Of a stretch of DNA of 64,000 nucleotides, positions 1-13,464 are shown one piece after another; positions within the stretch are counted from its first letter, which is position 1; every line of letters begins with the position of its first letter. The notes below the pieces were generated by a model. The model saw nothing but the letters and a program-made list of their open reading frames with translations. It had not been told where the DNA came from and did no database searches. Made by a program: the position numbers and the translations under genes. Origin of the DNA: Castor canadensis (lineage: Eukaryota; Chordata; Mammalia; Rodentia; Castoridae); the NCBI RefSeq assembly GCF_047511655.1, contig NC_133390.1, positions 163,282,583 through 163,346,582 of the forward strand, read 5' to 3'.

Positions 1-3000
1 AGAGATATCCAGATTATCTATTTCTTCATGAATGAATTTTGGTAATATGTGTTGCCCAAAGACTTTATGTTTTATCTAGGTTGTCAAAATTACTGGCATA
101 GAATTACTCATAGTACTTTATTTTTTAATATCTGTGCAATCTTCAGTAGCATCATCTGCCTTATATTTAATATTGATAAGAATTTCAATATTTTCTTCTG
201 ATTACTCTGGTTAGAGATTTAATAATTTTATTGATTTTTATCTAAAAATCGAAGTTTGGTTCCCTTGAGTTTTGTTTATTGTTTTTCTATGTTCTAGTTT
301 ATTTCTGCTATAATCTTTACTGTTTTATTTTCATCTACCTATGCTGCTGCAATGTTCCTTTTTTGCCATTTACTTAAGTTCAAAACTGAGATGTTGACTT
401 ACTATCCTTCTCATTTTCTAATATAGGTATTTAGTCACTTAATCCTATAAATTTCCCCCAGATACTACTATATCCACGTTCAAAAAATGTGTTATTATTT
501 TCATTAAGTTTAAAATATCTTCTATTTTCCTCTTTGATTTCTTCTGTGATTCATGAGAGATTTTTTAGGAGTGTTTAGCCCACATTTATTTGGGGATTCT
601 ACAAAATTTGTCATCAATTATAGATTTATCAACAGAAGTCTATTCTTGTCTTTAATCCCATTGTGGGTATAAGAACACACTCCCTATGACTTAAACCTTT
701 TAAATTTATTGAGTTTTTTTATAAACCCAGGATGTGTTCTATCATGGTAAATATTCTGAATGCATTTAAACAGAATATGTATTGTTATTGTTAAGTTAGG
801 TCAAGTTGCTTGAAAATATTATTCAAATTTTCTATATACTTACTGACTTTCTGTTTTGTTCTACCAGTATCTGAGAGAGAAGTATTGAAATCCCCAACTG
901 TAACTGTGAAGTTGCCTTTTCCACTTTATGTCCTTTATTAGTTTTTGTTTCACATATTTTGAAGTTATATTAAGTGCACAAATGTTTGGAATCATTGTAT
1001 TCTCTTGACGATCTGACCTCTATCATTCATTATAATAAAATTTCATCTTAGCTCTGAAATCTACTTTGTGTTATATACTAAGGTAGTCACTACACATTCC
1101 TTCTGATTAGTTTTAACACATTATATCTTTATCCATGCTTTTTTTTTCTTTTAACCTATCTGTGTCCTTTTATTTGAAGTGTTTCTTTCTAAGTAAGTAC
1201 AATGGATTCTCCCTTGTCTAATCCAATCTGACAACTGCTGCCTCCTAATTGGAGTATTTAAACCATGTACTTTTAATTTGATTATTGATATGACAAGGTT
1301 TAAAATGACCATCTAGTTGTATAGGTGTTCCATATTTTTTTCTTCCCTTTGCTTTTTCTGCTTCCTTTGGATGAGTTTATTTTTATTGTTACACTTTCTC
1401 CTCTTCACTGAAGTACCATTAGCTATAATTCCTTGTTTAGTTATTTAGTGGTTACTTTAAAGTTTTTGGTATACATCTTTAATGTAACACAGTCTACCTT
1501 CAAATGATTAATATCACTTCACATACAGTATAAGTCTTCTGTCTCAGAAATAAAACATTCCCTCTTGTTCTTTGAAATATTAATATACCTTTAATGTTTA
1601 TATATACAATAAATGCCACACTATATTGTTTTGGCTTAAATAGTCAATGATTTTTAAAGTATGTAAGCTATCAAAAAAGCATCTTACATATTTCCCCATG
1701 TAGCTACCATTTCAAATATCCTTCATTCTTTTGTGAAGATCCATATTTCCATCTAATATCATGCTCCTTTTACCTTAAGGGGTTCCTTTAACCTTTCTTG
1801 TAGTGTGGATGTGGTGGTGATAATTTATTTTAGCTTTTGTTTGTCTGGCAAAGACTTTATATGGCATCATTTTTGCAAAGATATTTTTCACTAGGTATAA
1901 ACTTTTAGGCACTCCCCCCACACACCACCACACATTGACGACATTGTCTCACTGTCATCTTATTCACAATTCATCTGATAATAAATGTGTTCTCATCATG
2001 TGCTTTGCATTTGGATGAAATGTGCACAACCACTCCTACCTCTGGGCACTTTTCAGATTTTATTCTTAATCTAGTGTTGAGCACACTGACTGGTTTGTCA
2101 TGTTACACTTTCTATCATTCTTACTATGTTTGGGATTTTTTGAAAATTTTTAATTTAGGTTTATAATTTCATCAAATTTTGGGGAAAATTGGCAATTATA
2201 TCTTCCTATATTTGTTTTGCCTCTTTTTATTTTGGTAATCCCACTTGCACATGTATTGGCCTCATTATGTTGTCCTCAGTATTGAGTAGATTTTATTGAT
2301 ATGTCTTCAATTTCACTAGTATTTTTACTCCAAAGCCTAGCTTGCCATTGGGTTCATCTAGTGTATTTTTACCTCACATATGCTTATTTTTATATATAAG
2401 AGTTCTGTTTGGGGTTTTTTTTTTTTAACTTAATGTCTCTTCTTAAGGTTTTTTTGATATCTGAAACCCAGAATAACCATTTTGCTGCCATTTCTCTGCT
2501 AATCATAACATGTGTCCATTCTGGGTTAGTTTTAAGTGATCGATTTGTTTCTCATTTTTGTTTGGTTTTTTTTGCTTCTTGAATGTCATTTTAACAATGC
2601 CAGGTAACATGTGTTATGTTGTTGGGCACTGGGTGTGTTGTGTTTCTGGGCACTGGGCATTTTTGTATTCTCAGAAATGTTCTTGAACTTTGTTCTGGAA
2701 TGCTTTAAGTTACTTGGATACAGCTTAATATTTGAAGGTACAGTCTTAAATATATACTATGTGGGACCAGAAGAGAGTTCAGTGAGGAGATAAAGAAGCA
2801 AATTGTTCCTGTCGGTAGGAACACTGAACATTGATACCCTTCTAATACTTTCAGATGGTGCATGTATGTGTATAAACACACACACACAGACACACAGACA
2901 CACAGAGACACGCAACACCAAGACACACACACAAAGACACACAGACACAAACACACAGACACACACTCTCACACATAGACACACACATACTCACACACTC

Positions 3001-3300
3001 ATCTCTCCTCAGGGAGAGAATCTGTGTAGGTCTCTAGAGTTCCTCTCTGAACTCTCTTGTATTCTATGCCCTGGCTTCTCTGAACTCTCAACTTCATATC
3101 CTCATCCTGGGGAGTTCAGTTTATTCTGCCTTGGTTCTTCCTTCCTATGCTATGGACTTGGATTTTTCTCACATCAGGAAGCTAGAACAATTCAAAATAT
3201 ATCATTCCTTAGGGATCACAGCCCTTCATTGTCTGATATTTAGTGTCCTGAAATCATTGTTTGATATATATTCTATCCGGTTTTAAATTTTATTTATTTT
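1..3300 (-). mobile_element. Old L1 LINE copy, antisense, truncated by window edge
   Basis: The + strand reads like the reverse complement of an ancient L1. From left to right it passes the start of the reverse-transcriptase region of ORF2 (about 1-800), the endonuclease region (about 850-1300), the ORF1/inter-ORF stretch (about 1780-2100) and an L1M-type 5' region (about 2500-3250). The match is by collinear remembered L1 phrases, for example 'gttcttgaactttgttctggaatg' split over 2680-2701. Stops and indels interrupt every frame, so it is dead. A CA microsatellite expanded inside it at about 2877. The right end near 3300 is soft. The subfamily was not determined. Confidence 0.8.
2877..2998. 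repeat. (CA)n-rich microsatellite
   Basis: An imperfect CA tract interrupted by GA and TC units, lying inside the antisense L1. It creates the low-complexity His/Thr-rich and Cys/Val-rich open frames on the two strands here, which are not genes. Confidence 0.95.
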
Positions 3301-3640
3301 GATCGATAAATCCAGTTTGTGTTACTGTATCTTGGGTAGATGTAAAAATATAAGGCATGGTTTTTCCCCTTTAGGTTGTAGATGAGACTGAAGGTTGAAA
3401 TAGATTAATTCTCCTCAAGGCCACACAATGTCACTGAGTAGCAAAGCTTAGGATGAAAGAAGGCAGTTATAGGGCACATGCTATGAACAGTTAAGTAAAT
3501 CACAGGAGCACACTATTATGTACACACTTTAGCCAGATAATCTATAACATAAACATAGCCACAAGTTCCTCTTACACTTCCACTTTTGAGTAATCCGAAT
3601 TCAGGCAGCCTAGATTTGTCTCCTTGCCATACAACTTATT
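3300..3640. other. Single-copy sequence, nothing recognised
   Basis: AT-leaning sequence without a recognisable repeat, RNA gene or coding frame. The tail of the L1 may extend slightly into it. Confidence 0.5.
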
Positions 3641-3790
3641 AGGTCTCTGCATGAGCATATTAATGGTTCTAAGCTTCAATATACCCACATACACAATGGA
3701 AATGATAACAGTGCCTGCAAATAAGGTTTATGTAAAGATCAAGTGAGATGAATTATAAAAAGCCTTTGACGCAGCAGTAATATTTTTCCA
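3640..3790 (+). mobile_element. MIR SINE fragment
   Basis: Matches the MIR core and 3' part in order: a decayed 'tctaagcttcaat', then 'aatggaaatgataacagtgcctgc', then 'agatcaagtgagatgaatta' and 'agcctttgac', all parallel to the MIR consensus in sense. Highly diverged. Confidence 0.65.
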
Positions 3791-5189
3791 TGTATGTGTT
3801 AACTTAAACAGTAAGTCAAGCATGTGGTCAAAAAATTTTAGCTCTAATCCTAATTCAAAGTAAGTTATTTCTCTCTTTGCCTGCTTGACATTAAGAAGTT
3901 GATTTTCTCCTCTCTAGACTTCTGAAACTTTACAGTGGAACCGTGCATTGCAAAGCTCTTCAGGAACCCAACAGGTCCATCTGGTCTCCATTAGAAAATT
4001 GATGTGGAGTAGTTCTCTCTGTGAACTGTGGTGAAGTTTCTAGAACTACTCATCTTAAAATTTTCTTTACTATTCACTTTTCACAGTGGCCACTCAATCG
4101 CTTTCTCTAGATGAGATTCCTATATTTGTATTTTGTGTCTTCCTGTCATCACTCAACAACTTTAAATTGTCCAAACCCACATTTTTACTCACCCAACCCC
4201 TGGAGCTACACAAATGGAATTCTGCTAGCGTCATTTTATGTGCGTCACCTCCCAGTTGCTCACTACCAATGTTAACATATGAAACCAGAGTTGGATCATT
4301 ATTTCCCCCACTCTGGCTCCATGGTATTACAGACAAATTTGCATATTCTTTTGTTTTTGTGTTTCCATTGCAGCTATTCTTGACCTTGACCTTAGAAGAA
4401 AAATTTATTCTTCACACTTCATGTATATTGGGTACATGCTGTTTTTTTTTTTAAAACTTCGAGGAGGGTGAGGAGTAGAGCTAAAATAAAGAAATGAAGC
4501 ATCTTCATTGGACAAAAGCATTTGGTGTTAAGAAAACCAAGATTAAGGAGTTAAAGACATTAACAGTTCACAAAGACACCTTTGGTAAATGACTTCATTT
4601 CACAAACATCACTGGGAAATCACACCCTGACTTCCCACATCTCTCTCACCATTCACTTGGACATTGGACCATGTATTTATCATGTCCCTAGAGAGTTAAG
4701 ACTAACATATAAAGCTGCAAACAACTCGCCAAAGTTACTAAAAATAATTATACATCAGTAGATGATTCTAAACAGGAAGAGAGAAAAATGCATTTAGAAA
4801 AACCAGAAATATCCAATAGACAGTAGAGTGAAACTGAACAAAATCTTATAAAAAAATAGCATTTGGGTCCCCTCTGAATTTAGTGATAAGGACTGTAACA
4901 ATACAATATAAATGTACCTTGTTCAGTCGTCATCTAACTCTCTCTTTTGGACACTTTTCAGCATTGGATAATGCAGTTACAGAGAGGCCTAATGTTAGAG
5001 GAACAAGAAAATTAAAAGACTTAAAGTCAGGTAGGCACAGAAGTATGTGAAATAAGATTTACAAGTGAATGGTAGACTGATGAGTCCCAGATGATACAAA
5101 AAGGCATGTAAGAAAGGGAATATTACAGAATGAGAAGGACCAGGACCAAACATCAGAATAGGACAAGAAGAAAGACTTGGATCCTGCAC
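3791..5189. other. Single-copy sequence, no gene seen
   Basis: No recognisable exon, RNA gene or mobile element. A 122-codon open frame at 4086-4454 lacks any domain and is overlapped by an antisense frame of similar size, so chance is the best explanation. Confidence 0.5.
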
Positions 5190-5400
5190 TTGTGTATAGA
5201 GCACCTGTCATGTGTCAACTATTACACTAATTACTTTTACACAGTCTGTTGTATTGTATTATCACAGTATCACAGCTCTCTTAGACATGGACATCATTAC
5301 TTTAAACTTATATGGAGAAAAACAGATATTCAGAGAGTGAAAAGGAATGTCACAAAGTCAGATAATAAGTGCCAGAAGCATGGCTCAATAAATATCGCCT
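5190..5400 (-). mobile_element. MIR SINE, antisense
   Basis: Reads as the reverse complement of MIR: 'gagcacctgtcatgtgtcaa', then an 'acatggacatcattacttta' block, then 'gagaaaaacagatattcaga', 'gtcacaaagtcagataataa' and 'gtgccagaagcatggct'. Near full length but strongly diverged. Confidence 0.75.
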
Positions 5401-5465
5401 AACCCATACTTCTTACACTTTAATACACATATGGACATGTGTGCTCATGCACACATGTGCACACG

Positions 5466-5490
5466 TACACACACACACACACACACACAA
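5466..5490. repeat. (CA)n microsatellite
   Basis: A short pure CA run preceded by CA/TG-rich palindromic sequence (acacatgtgcacacgt) from about 5430. Confidence 0.95.
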
Positions 5491-7617
5491 AACCCACCTG
5501 GGGAGGACCATAAAAACCACACACTTCTAGGCAGTCCTCCCATATATCATGAATCAGTGGATCTAAGCATGGACAAAGCACTCAGTGTTAAGGAAACCAA
5601 GATATGACATTAGATGTGTATAGGGGACTCAAAGGATCTGGGGGCTGATCAAGGAAAAAGATATGACCAGGAATGTCAGTAACACCCAACAAGCTTTATG
5701 AGACAGAGTTTCATGAGAAGGAAAGCCTTTCACTGCTTAAAACCATCATAGGAAGGAGGCCATATACAGAAGAGAAGGGAAAAGGAATTGCCCAGGGAAG
5801 GGGATCAGAAAGAAAGCTATGTGTATCTAGATGATGTCACTCAGCAGCACAGCAGTAAGTTTCAGGGTCAGAGAATTTCTAAAGGCCTTATAACTCCAAT
5901 GCCCTATTTTATCAATGGATGACAGCTGCTGGGTGAGGTTTAGTGAGGTATGTGAAGCAGGGAGGCTCTAATTGGCTAAAAATCTGCTTGTTTGGACTAT
6001 TTTTAAAGTAATTGTATGTGTAAAATTTTGTGTTTGGTGCTGGCAGGCTTTTGAGCTAATGGGTCTCATCTTGCAGTGAAGAAATAAACAACCTAGGGCC
6101 AGGATACAGAGGCCACCTTTGGCTCATTTATATGACAGAGTAGGATCCCCATGGGAGGTAATGCTGCACATTATAGACCACATTTTAAGGAAGAAAAACA
6201 TGCTTTAAGCTCCAGGTGTCAGGCTCTCTTTGCTGCACCATAACCAACTCGGACAGTGGGTAAACACATCCCTTGATGGTTTCCTAGGAGAGGGTGATTT
6301 CCTGGGAAGCCAAGCGGATGGTGATCAGCAGAGTCAGGGTCAGTATGGGCACCAGCTGGAGTGGGCCTCAGCTTCTGAATTAGGATCCCAAACATGTTTT
6401 CTTTGTCTTAATGAGGACAAATTCTCTTGCAATCATTCTTTATGACCAAAGTGAAAAGGGGTAGCTTTGACCAATGAACTCCCCATCCTGGTTAAGAGCA
6501 AAGAGTGAAATATACACCACATTTGGAGCACTGTATTTCATGATTCAGGCCAAAATAGTCATGGAAGTATGAATCCAAGCTCTGATGGCAACAACCAGGT
6601 TTGTTTGAGGCACAATCATACTCCCAGCATCTAAAGTGAGCTTTCCAATGACGAAGTCAGTAAATAAGCATTGAGTATAGAAGGGTCGTAGAAATACCCA
6701 TGTGGTGGGCTCCATGTATTCAAATTGGTGCACTAAGAAATATGCCTAAGGCCACGTAATTCTAATCAATCCCCCCATCATCCCTGCCAGATGGGGACTT
6801 CGGCTTCTGTCCTCACCACAGGGCTGAGTCACAAACTCAGGCTGCCACTGGGTATAGGGCACTTAAGCCAGTGCTTATGAAACTTACAACAGATTTTTTG
6901 AGAGGGGGTAGGGTGTATAAAAGAAAAGAAAACGTTGATGTGAAAAAAAGGCTTGTGGGGCTGGTGGGGGTGGAGGAGATGAAGGAAATCTAAACCTTCA
7001 CTTAATGTTTTGCTTTCACTTCCCTGTCCCCATTTCATTCCTAATGACTCCTTCAGAATCTCACCTCTTTTTAAAATCTGTCTCCCTGTACCCAAGAATC
7101 ACTTAATGCCAACTTTGCCACTCTCAACCCCAATTTGCTCAAACCCACAGATTGCTCCAAGCACATCTGGATTTTTATCTCCAATAAGATGCATCTCAAG
7201 TCCCTGCACTGATGTCAAACAGTACTCTACCTGTTGGTGAGCCCACTCCAATGAAAGAGAAATATAACGTGAATTCTAAATTGCAGTTACCAATATTTTG
7301 TTTCACAATAAAAATAGAAATATAATTTGCTAAAATGGCAGGCTATCAATTTGGCTTCCATTTTACTGAATTATCTTTTGTGCAAAAAAAAAAAAAAGTG
7401 TGATTTCAATGAGCCACATTAATCCCTTGACTGCCAGGGACAGGTCCTGTCTTTCACTGTAAGACATGCATGGGTAATCTTAAGACAATGTGGAATCTTG
7501 CTGCTCCTGATGTAACCCATGATGTTTCTTACATAGAAAACAGTGCTGATGTCCTTCCTGTCTCACTTTTTCCCCTGCATAGTTCCTGACTATTCTTCAG
7601 TTACCACTGAAGGATGT
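5491..7617. other. Single-copy sequence, no gene seen
   Basis: Mixed-composition sequence without a recognisable repeat. Open frames at 6230-6445 (+) and 6829-7240 (both strands) are 62-88 codons, carry no recognisable motif and are not supported as genes. An A-run of 14 lies at 7384-7397. Confidence 0.45.
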
Positions 7618-7800
7618 ATCCTGCTTTTCAAAGTGTGGGTCATGATCTAGGGGCACCAGCAGCACCTAGAAGAATGTTGGAGACCCAGAATTGCAGGCTC
7701 GCTGCTCCATCTTTCGAATAAGAGTCTTCATTTTACATAAACCTCATGGTGCTTCATGTACATGCTGGAGATCAAGAAGTGCAGTTCTAAAGGGTATCTG
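7618..7800 (+). mobile_element. MER5A-like hAT-Charlie nonautonomous DNA transposon
   Basis: Contains 'tttcaaagtgtgggtcatga', 'caccagcagcacctagaa', 'gttggagacccagaattgca' and 'cctcatggtgcttcatgtaca' in the order of the MER5A consensus, with a decayed terminal repeat at the left. Ancient and diverged. Confidence 0.65.
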
Positions 7801-8451
7801 TCTAGGAATCACCATCTCCTCTGGCTTCCACTTCCTTGTGCATAATGCTTAGTCTATTATAAAAACTTTAGGAAACCTCAATTCGAAATTGCAATCACTT
7901 GCTTATAATTAATTGAACTAATTGTGTCTCATAACCAGACACAGTGAGGTCAATTTAGTCAGTTATAACCAGATTTTTTTGATGAAAGAGAATAAAATAA
8001 ACCACTACTAAAATAGAATGGAAAATGTCACCTAAGGAATATATTTTCATAAAACTTTGAAATAATATATACCTATGTGTGTAAGCATATATACTGGAAT
8101 AGATTTCCAAGAGGACATTCTCACAACAGCATGATCCTCTTTCCACAAGTTTCTCAGCTACTTGAACTCAGGAATTGGTAACCCACACTGTGTCTGGTTA
8201 TGACTTGCAATGATCTATAACCTCCCATGTCACATTCCTGGTCCTTTGACCATGGAATGTTGCAGGGGAGGCAATAGATAATGTCATCACCTATTAGTGA
8301 AAACAACAAGGATGATTGACAGCAGAAAGGGAGGAAGGGTTTGGCCAATCCCAAGAAGTAGCAGGGGGAAGGAAGTTACCCACAAATCTGAGTCCCTTTT
8401 TTGGGACAGGCTTTGCTGATGGATTCATACTAACCAATCATGGACCTTGTT
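7801..8451. other. Single-copy sequence, nothing recognised
   Basis: AT-rich at 7860-8100, then mixed. No repeat or coding signal was recognised. Confidence 0.4.
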
Positions 8452-8530
8452 TATTGTGTGGTGTTCAGGTCAAGTCCCCAGTCTCATGTGTGTTAGGCAA
8501 GTGTTCTACCACTGAGCTACACCCCTAGGA
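8452..8530 (-). mobile_element. ID-type SINE (tRNA-derived), antisense
   Basis: Reverse complement of the rodent ID core: 'gttaggcaagtgttctacca' followed by 'ctgagctacacccctagg', which covers the RNA polymerase III A-box region of a tRNA-Ala-like head. The left part ('gtcaagtccccagtctcatg') is more diverged. An older copy. Confidence 0.85.
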
Positions 8531-8542
8531 CTACATGTGCCT

Positions 8543-8641
8543 TTTTAAAAATAAAATTTCTGTGCATTTAAGGTATACACAATGATGTTTTGATATACAT
8601 GTAGGCAGAGAAATGATTGCCGCCATCAAACCACACAGTTC

Positions 8642-8647
<6 letters not shown>
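8543..8647. mobile_element. Probable L1 untranslated-region fragment
   Basis: 'ggtatacacaatgatgtttt' followed by 'gatatacatgtaggcagaga' resembles a common L1M 3' UTR stretch. It lies next to a TG microsatellite and an ORF2 fragment, so all may derive from one rearranged copy. Confidence 0.4.

Positions 8648-8693
<46 letters not shown>
8648..8693. repeat. (TG)n microsatellite
   Basis: A nearly pure run of about 22 TG units. Confidence 0.97.
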
Positions 8694-8711
8694 GAGAAAG
8701 AGATATCTCTG

Positions 8712-8893
8712 CTGAATCTTCAATAAAACACTAAGGAACAAATCGACGATACATGAGAAAGACTATCATGACCAAGTAAAATTTAGTCTTGGAATGCAAG
8801 GTCCGTTTTCCATATGCAAATCAGTTGATTTAACGCGTCATATTAGCAGAATGAAAGACAAGAGCCACATGTTCATCTGCATAGATGCAGACC
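8712..8893 (+). mobile_element. L1 ORF2 fragment (reverse-transcriptase region)
   Basis: Follows the sense strand of ORF2 around the reverse-transcriptase core: 'cttcaataaaacacta', 'atgaccaagtaaaattta', 'ggaatgcaagg', 'catatgcaaatcagttgatt', 'agcagaatgaaagacaagag' and 'catctgcatagatgcaga'. These phrases keep the order and spacing of ORF2. About 180 bp, with frame breaks. Confidence 0.85.
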
Positions 8894-9137
8894 ATGAGTT
8901 TTAATGGGGCTCCAGATCTTGTCTAACCAGGAAAATATCCCTGACAAGTCAAATAAAGCAGGATAGAGAATTGCTACTGCTCTAAACCACACTGACCAGA
9001 TGTAAAGTTTTAATATGTGAGGAAGAAATAAGAACTGTGTGGGGGGAAATTCAGGTTTCCATTCCAGGCAGAATCTTACACTGTAGAGTAGCAAAACAAA
9101 GGTTTGTGAAGTACTTCCTGGAGCCCAGAATCTGGTA

Positions 9138-9262
9138 ACCATTCATTCAACCTATTATCTACAGACACCAGAGACACAGAAATGAACAAAATAGACAAAA
9201 TAACACCATTTTCATGCAGCTGATGTTCTATGAAGGGAGGAAGAAATAAACAAGAAAAAACC
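9138..9262 (-). mobile_element. L2 LINE 3' fragment, antisense
   Basis: 'ccattcattcaacctatt', then 'agaaatgaacaaaatagac', then 'ctgatgttctatgaaggga' and 'aataaacaag' match the reverse complement of the L2 3' end. Strongly diverged. Confidence 0.55.
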
Positions 9263-12200
9263 CTAATATTTGCATTTATCTTTATACTGTGTTTCCACTT
9301 TATTATCCCAAACTGTGCATTTTATTTACATTATATATTATTTTAGTATATTATTATATATTTCAGGTGGTATGGAAGAATTGATGTTAAATGAGAAACA
9401 GTAGCCTAATAGTAACAGCAGCTCATCAGTGAGCTAGGAAAATCAGGATAAGAACTACCCTAAAAGTATAAGATCTAAGATTAATTTAGACTATTATATG
9501 ACGTAATTTATTTTAAAAGTTTAAGTTTGTGGATTAAATCAGGTAATCTGATATCAAAGGGTAACACTGTAAAGCCTTAGAATGGTCAAGCCCAGTGCCG
9601 TTAGCACTCTGTTCTGTGTGGCATCCAGCATCAGCAACTGGCTTGTAGAGAGAAGCCAGCAAGACTCTGGCTGCCTCCACCACTACTGCTGCAGCTGCAT
9701 GACTGTACTTTGCCCCAGTGCATCACCAGTTGCCATCTGCTGTATTTCTGGCAGTACTGTGGAAAGTTGTTTTGGCACAATTGTGTCTTGAGTGAGTCTG
9801 ATGAAATTCTCCAATACCTTTAGTTTTTGGATTAAAAACAACTGAGTTATCAAGATTGACATGATATAGAGCTTATATTGAAGAAAAGGTAGGCATGGAA
9901 TTATGAATCATGTCTGGTTTTCCCAATCTTGGTCAATTATAAATCAGCAGTCACTCTATAATGTCTCACCACAGACAGTTTTCTAGGCACACATGCCTTC
10001 ATAGGTAGAAAAGCAGGACACAGGCCAAGGACCACTGCCCTTTTGACATTGACATTATACTTCTTTATCTGACAGTGGACCCTACACATACCTCACTAGG
10101 ATTCTTTCCCACAAGAGATAACCAATAGAAGCTAAATTCTAAAAATGTTACCGTTCATATGTATCCTACCTTGACTCATACTCATTGCTTTAAATCCTGA
10201 CCTGTTAAAAAAAATCAGGGTGGACCTGACTGTTTTGACTGTTTTCTCTCTTTACAGGTTTTCAAACTTTTGAAAGCAACATGTTCATTCAAATTTACTG
10301 CTTTGTATCCCTCCTTCCTCCTGATTCCAGTTATCAGGATGACTTTCATTATCTCTTTACTCTGCCAACTGCAGGGAAGATTTTTCCCTCTTTGAATTCA
10401 AAGTCATACAGTTCCCAGTACTTTTTCTCATGGGCTTTTCTTTGGCCCAACCCTGCTTTTCATAAACAAGAGTGTCCACACTTGTCAGTATACCAACCTT
10501 TGGAGGTCTCATCCAGTCCAGGGAAGTCCCAGTAGGAAACTATACTGATCCCCCTCCCTGCTTTCCTGGCCCTCTAGCAGAACCTCCTTCCAATGGCACT
10601 TTGTCTATTGAGCAGTGTGTCACTCACTGCTCCCAACTTGAAGCAAGATAATCTGTTTTGTAAAGGTTCTGATTCTTTTTGCACTAACTTTCTTTTTCCA
10701 TCTAAGCACTTAAAGTACATATGAACAGATGGAACTGTTTTTAAACACAGTTGCAGAATTTTTCCTCATATACACATGTCCATGCATTCTGGTAAACTAG
10801 TTGAGTAACCTGGTTAACCCGTTGCAAGGATCTCTGACAGCCATTTTCCAGCCTTTCCAGAGCTCATTCGATTACAGTATGGTCTGTCTCCTGTACATAT
10901 CATTTTCTTTCTTTCTCAGATGAGGCATCCTGGCTGAAGCCATTCCACTGGCTTCTCTGATGCCAGCTCACAGAACAGTTTCTTCCAACCACTGTTCATC
11001 AATTCTAAGCAACCACACTGGGGATGGCAGCTGACCATTTCACAGCCACTCAGGCTAAATCATTCCTTAATTTTTATTTCCAAATATTGTCCTCAGTCAT
11101 GTGGTCTCTGAAGCTAGAAACATCACACATTCCCAAGGCTGTGACAGCCTCCACATTTACTTTAGAATACATTTTGATAAGTATCCAAGAGCTTCAGCCC
11201 AAACTGAAGAGTATTTGTGTGAAGTAGCAGATGGTAAGGAAGTTTTATGCTTCAACATACTCTGGGCAAAAGAGAAGAAAAGAAAATGGCTTTCATTCTT
11301 GAAAGGAAAAAGAGAGAGAGAGAAATTTTTAGAAAGTCTAAGAACTAGTGTGGGCCACAAAAGACAAGCTAAGGGAACCCCAGCAACATAAACTCTTCTG
11401 GAAAGAATGGTGCCTCCTTTGTCCCCCACAAAAATCTCAGACTCCAGAAACACTGTGCTGAGGATGGTGGAAATACCACTTGCTTTCTGATTGGAGATCT
11501 GACTGCCCCTTTTCTATAGGAGGCCAAACCCAGAAAGAAAGCAGAAAGTTTCTGCTTTTCTGAGTGGAGCAAACTCCTCAAGCTGAGTGTGAAAATAATA
11601 GGAGCAACTGAGAATTCCAGCCCACAGTTTCGAGTTTTCCAAAGCCTGTTTGCTTTGGCCCGCCTCTGCCATTCCTTTCTCTCTTTTTTCAGAAGTGTGA
11701 AATGGGTTGGTTGCTGGTATTTGTACTGTGGTCTCTGCTAACTCTTCCATCTGTATAAACTTAGCTCTGCCAATCCAGCAGTTTAGCAGCACTTTCTCTT
11801 CAGCTGGCTCAAAGGGACACGAAGGTCCTATTAAGTGGTGCTTTCAAGGCTTGCAAATGTGTGAGACTAGCTGTTTGGCTGAGTGTAAGGCTTAACTGTG
11901 CTGCTTTCTCAGTGGCTGGCTCTTCCTTTAGGATTAGTAGCTAAACAGATGAAGACAAAGTGAATCCAAGTCTGGATGTGACTGCCTTCCCAGGGGCAGG
12001 GAAGTGACAGAGGTGGGTATAATATGCCTACAAACCTGAGCAACTAGAAGATGGAGCATTAGATTTAGTGACTCCTCCTTCCTCTTATGATAATGTTTAG
12101 TTGAGAATGAAGACATCCAAAGACACTGTATTCCCATATTTTCTTCCGTGTTTTCTGTATCTGGGTTGATCCTCTTCAGCACAATGCTGTTTTTCAAGAA

Positions 12201-13464
12201 ACAACAGATTAGCAGTGACCAACGCTTTTAAATCTGTTCTCAATGTAACAGCTTAGACAATTTAACTGTTTTTCACTAGTTACTATTATGCAGGAAAAAA
12301 ATTGTCAAATATGTCCATTTACCTTGGGTCAGAGACTGTAAATGAGTAGAGCTGATGGCTTTTGCCAAGCTCAACAAGTATCTCTGTGAAGTGTAAACAG
12401 TTATTAATGAAAAGGGTAGCCCAGTTAAATAAACCCTGAGGTAGAGGACACATGGGCCAAGAGAAGAGCTATTTGTTGGCATGGCTGCACTGTCTGAGGA
12501 TAAACCCAGGCCAGTGGGGTCCTCACTGAGGGGCAGCAGAAATTAAAAAGATGATCAGAGTAAGTAACCAATGTAAAGAAGTGATTGGAACTAGTGCCCG
12601 GCGGTCCAGAATGACATTAAAAAAGACCCCGACTGTATCAGGATTTAAGGCCATGAGCTCTTCTTTGGATTCTCCAAGCTAGAGACAGCAAAGCTTCACT
12701 CCAGGGCTTCTCAGGAAAATTTCCTTCAGTTACCAGATGTCATTGTACACTCAAGATCATTAGTATTCACGCAATACTTCATATGCTTTAGATAAGGGCT
12801 AATCTTCCAGGACCTATGTCTCCTTTATGTTATTGATCTAGATTATTCATTAGTCTTCTTATAACGGGGTAATGCTAAACTTCACAAAATTTATTCCCAC
12901 ACTTTCAAAGAATTTTACATCTATACAGAGGATCACATAATGGATGATGTTAAATAAAACACAATCTTTCCTATAAAATAAAATGACTTTCATAGGATGT
13001 GTAATGAAACATTGGGAACAATATAAGTCCTCAATAATGGCAACTAAAAGTGAAAATGGACGTGGGCCTAATCTGGGAACAGCGTGTTACTTTAAGAAAG
13101 AAAAGACATATTTGCATTTCCTAGAGTCACCCTTATATTGTGATCAGTAATCCCAGAAATCTAAGTACAAAAAGAAATATTCTTCCCATGGGAAGAATGA
13201 TACCCAAAAGCCTTGGGTGTCAAATCAAAGGAACAGACACTTAGGGGTTATTTAGACCTTGAGATTCATGTAGCAAATGGAATCACTGAGAACTGTTCCA
13301 ACAAAGCCAAGAGAGAGATGATCCAACACGGAGTTAACTTTTTCATCAGTATGCAGAAAGAAGACATATCAAAAATAAATTTGCCCATTTGCTTTTGATT
13401 CTCTTTAGCTAATTTAACTCTGAATTATTGGAGGAAAGAGATTTTGTATTTCAATATCCGAAAC
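9263..13464. other. About 4.2 kb of mostly single-copy sequence, no gene supported
   Basis: No repeat family was recognised with confidence. Open frames at 9582-9791, 10281-10535, 11024-11391 and 11514-11792 are 67-98 codons, overlap frames on the opposite strand and show no domain or signal peptide. Composition is balanced, with an AT-rich part near 12840-13030. Conserved exons or enhancers cannot be excluded without a cross-species alignment. Confidence 0.45.

Noticed and set aside
2803-3243. 146-codon frame rich in His and Thr
   Set aside because: It is a translation of a CA microsatellite inside an antisense L1.
6230-6445. 71-codon frame considered as a processed pseudogene
   Set aside because: No protein family could be recognised in any frame and no retroposition signs were found.
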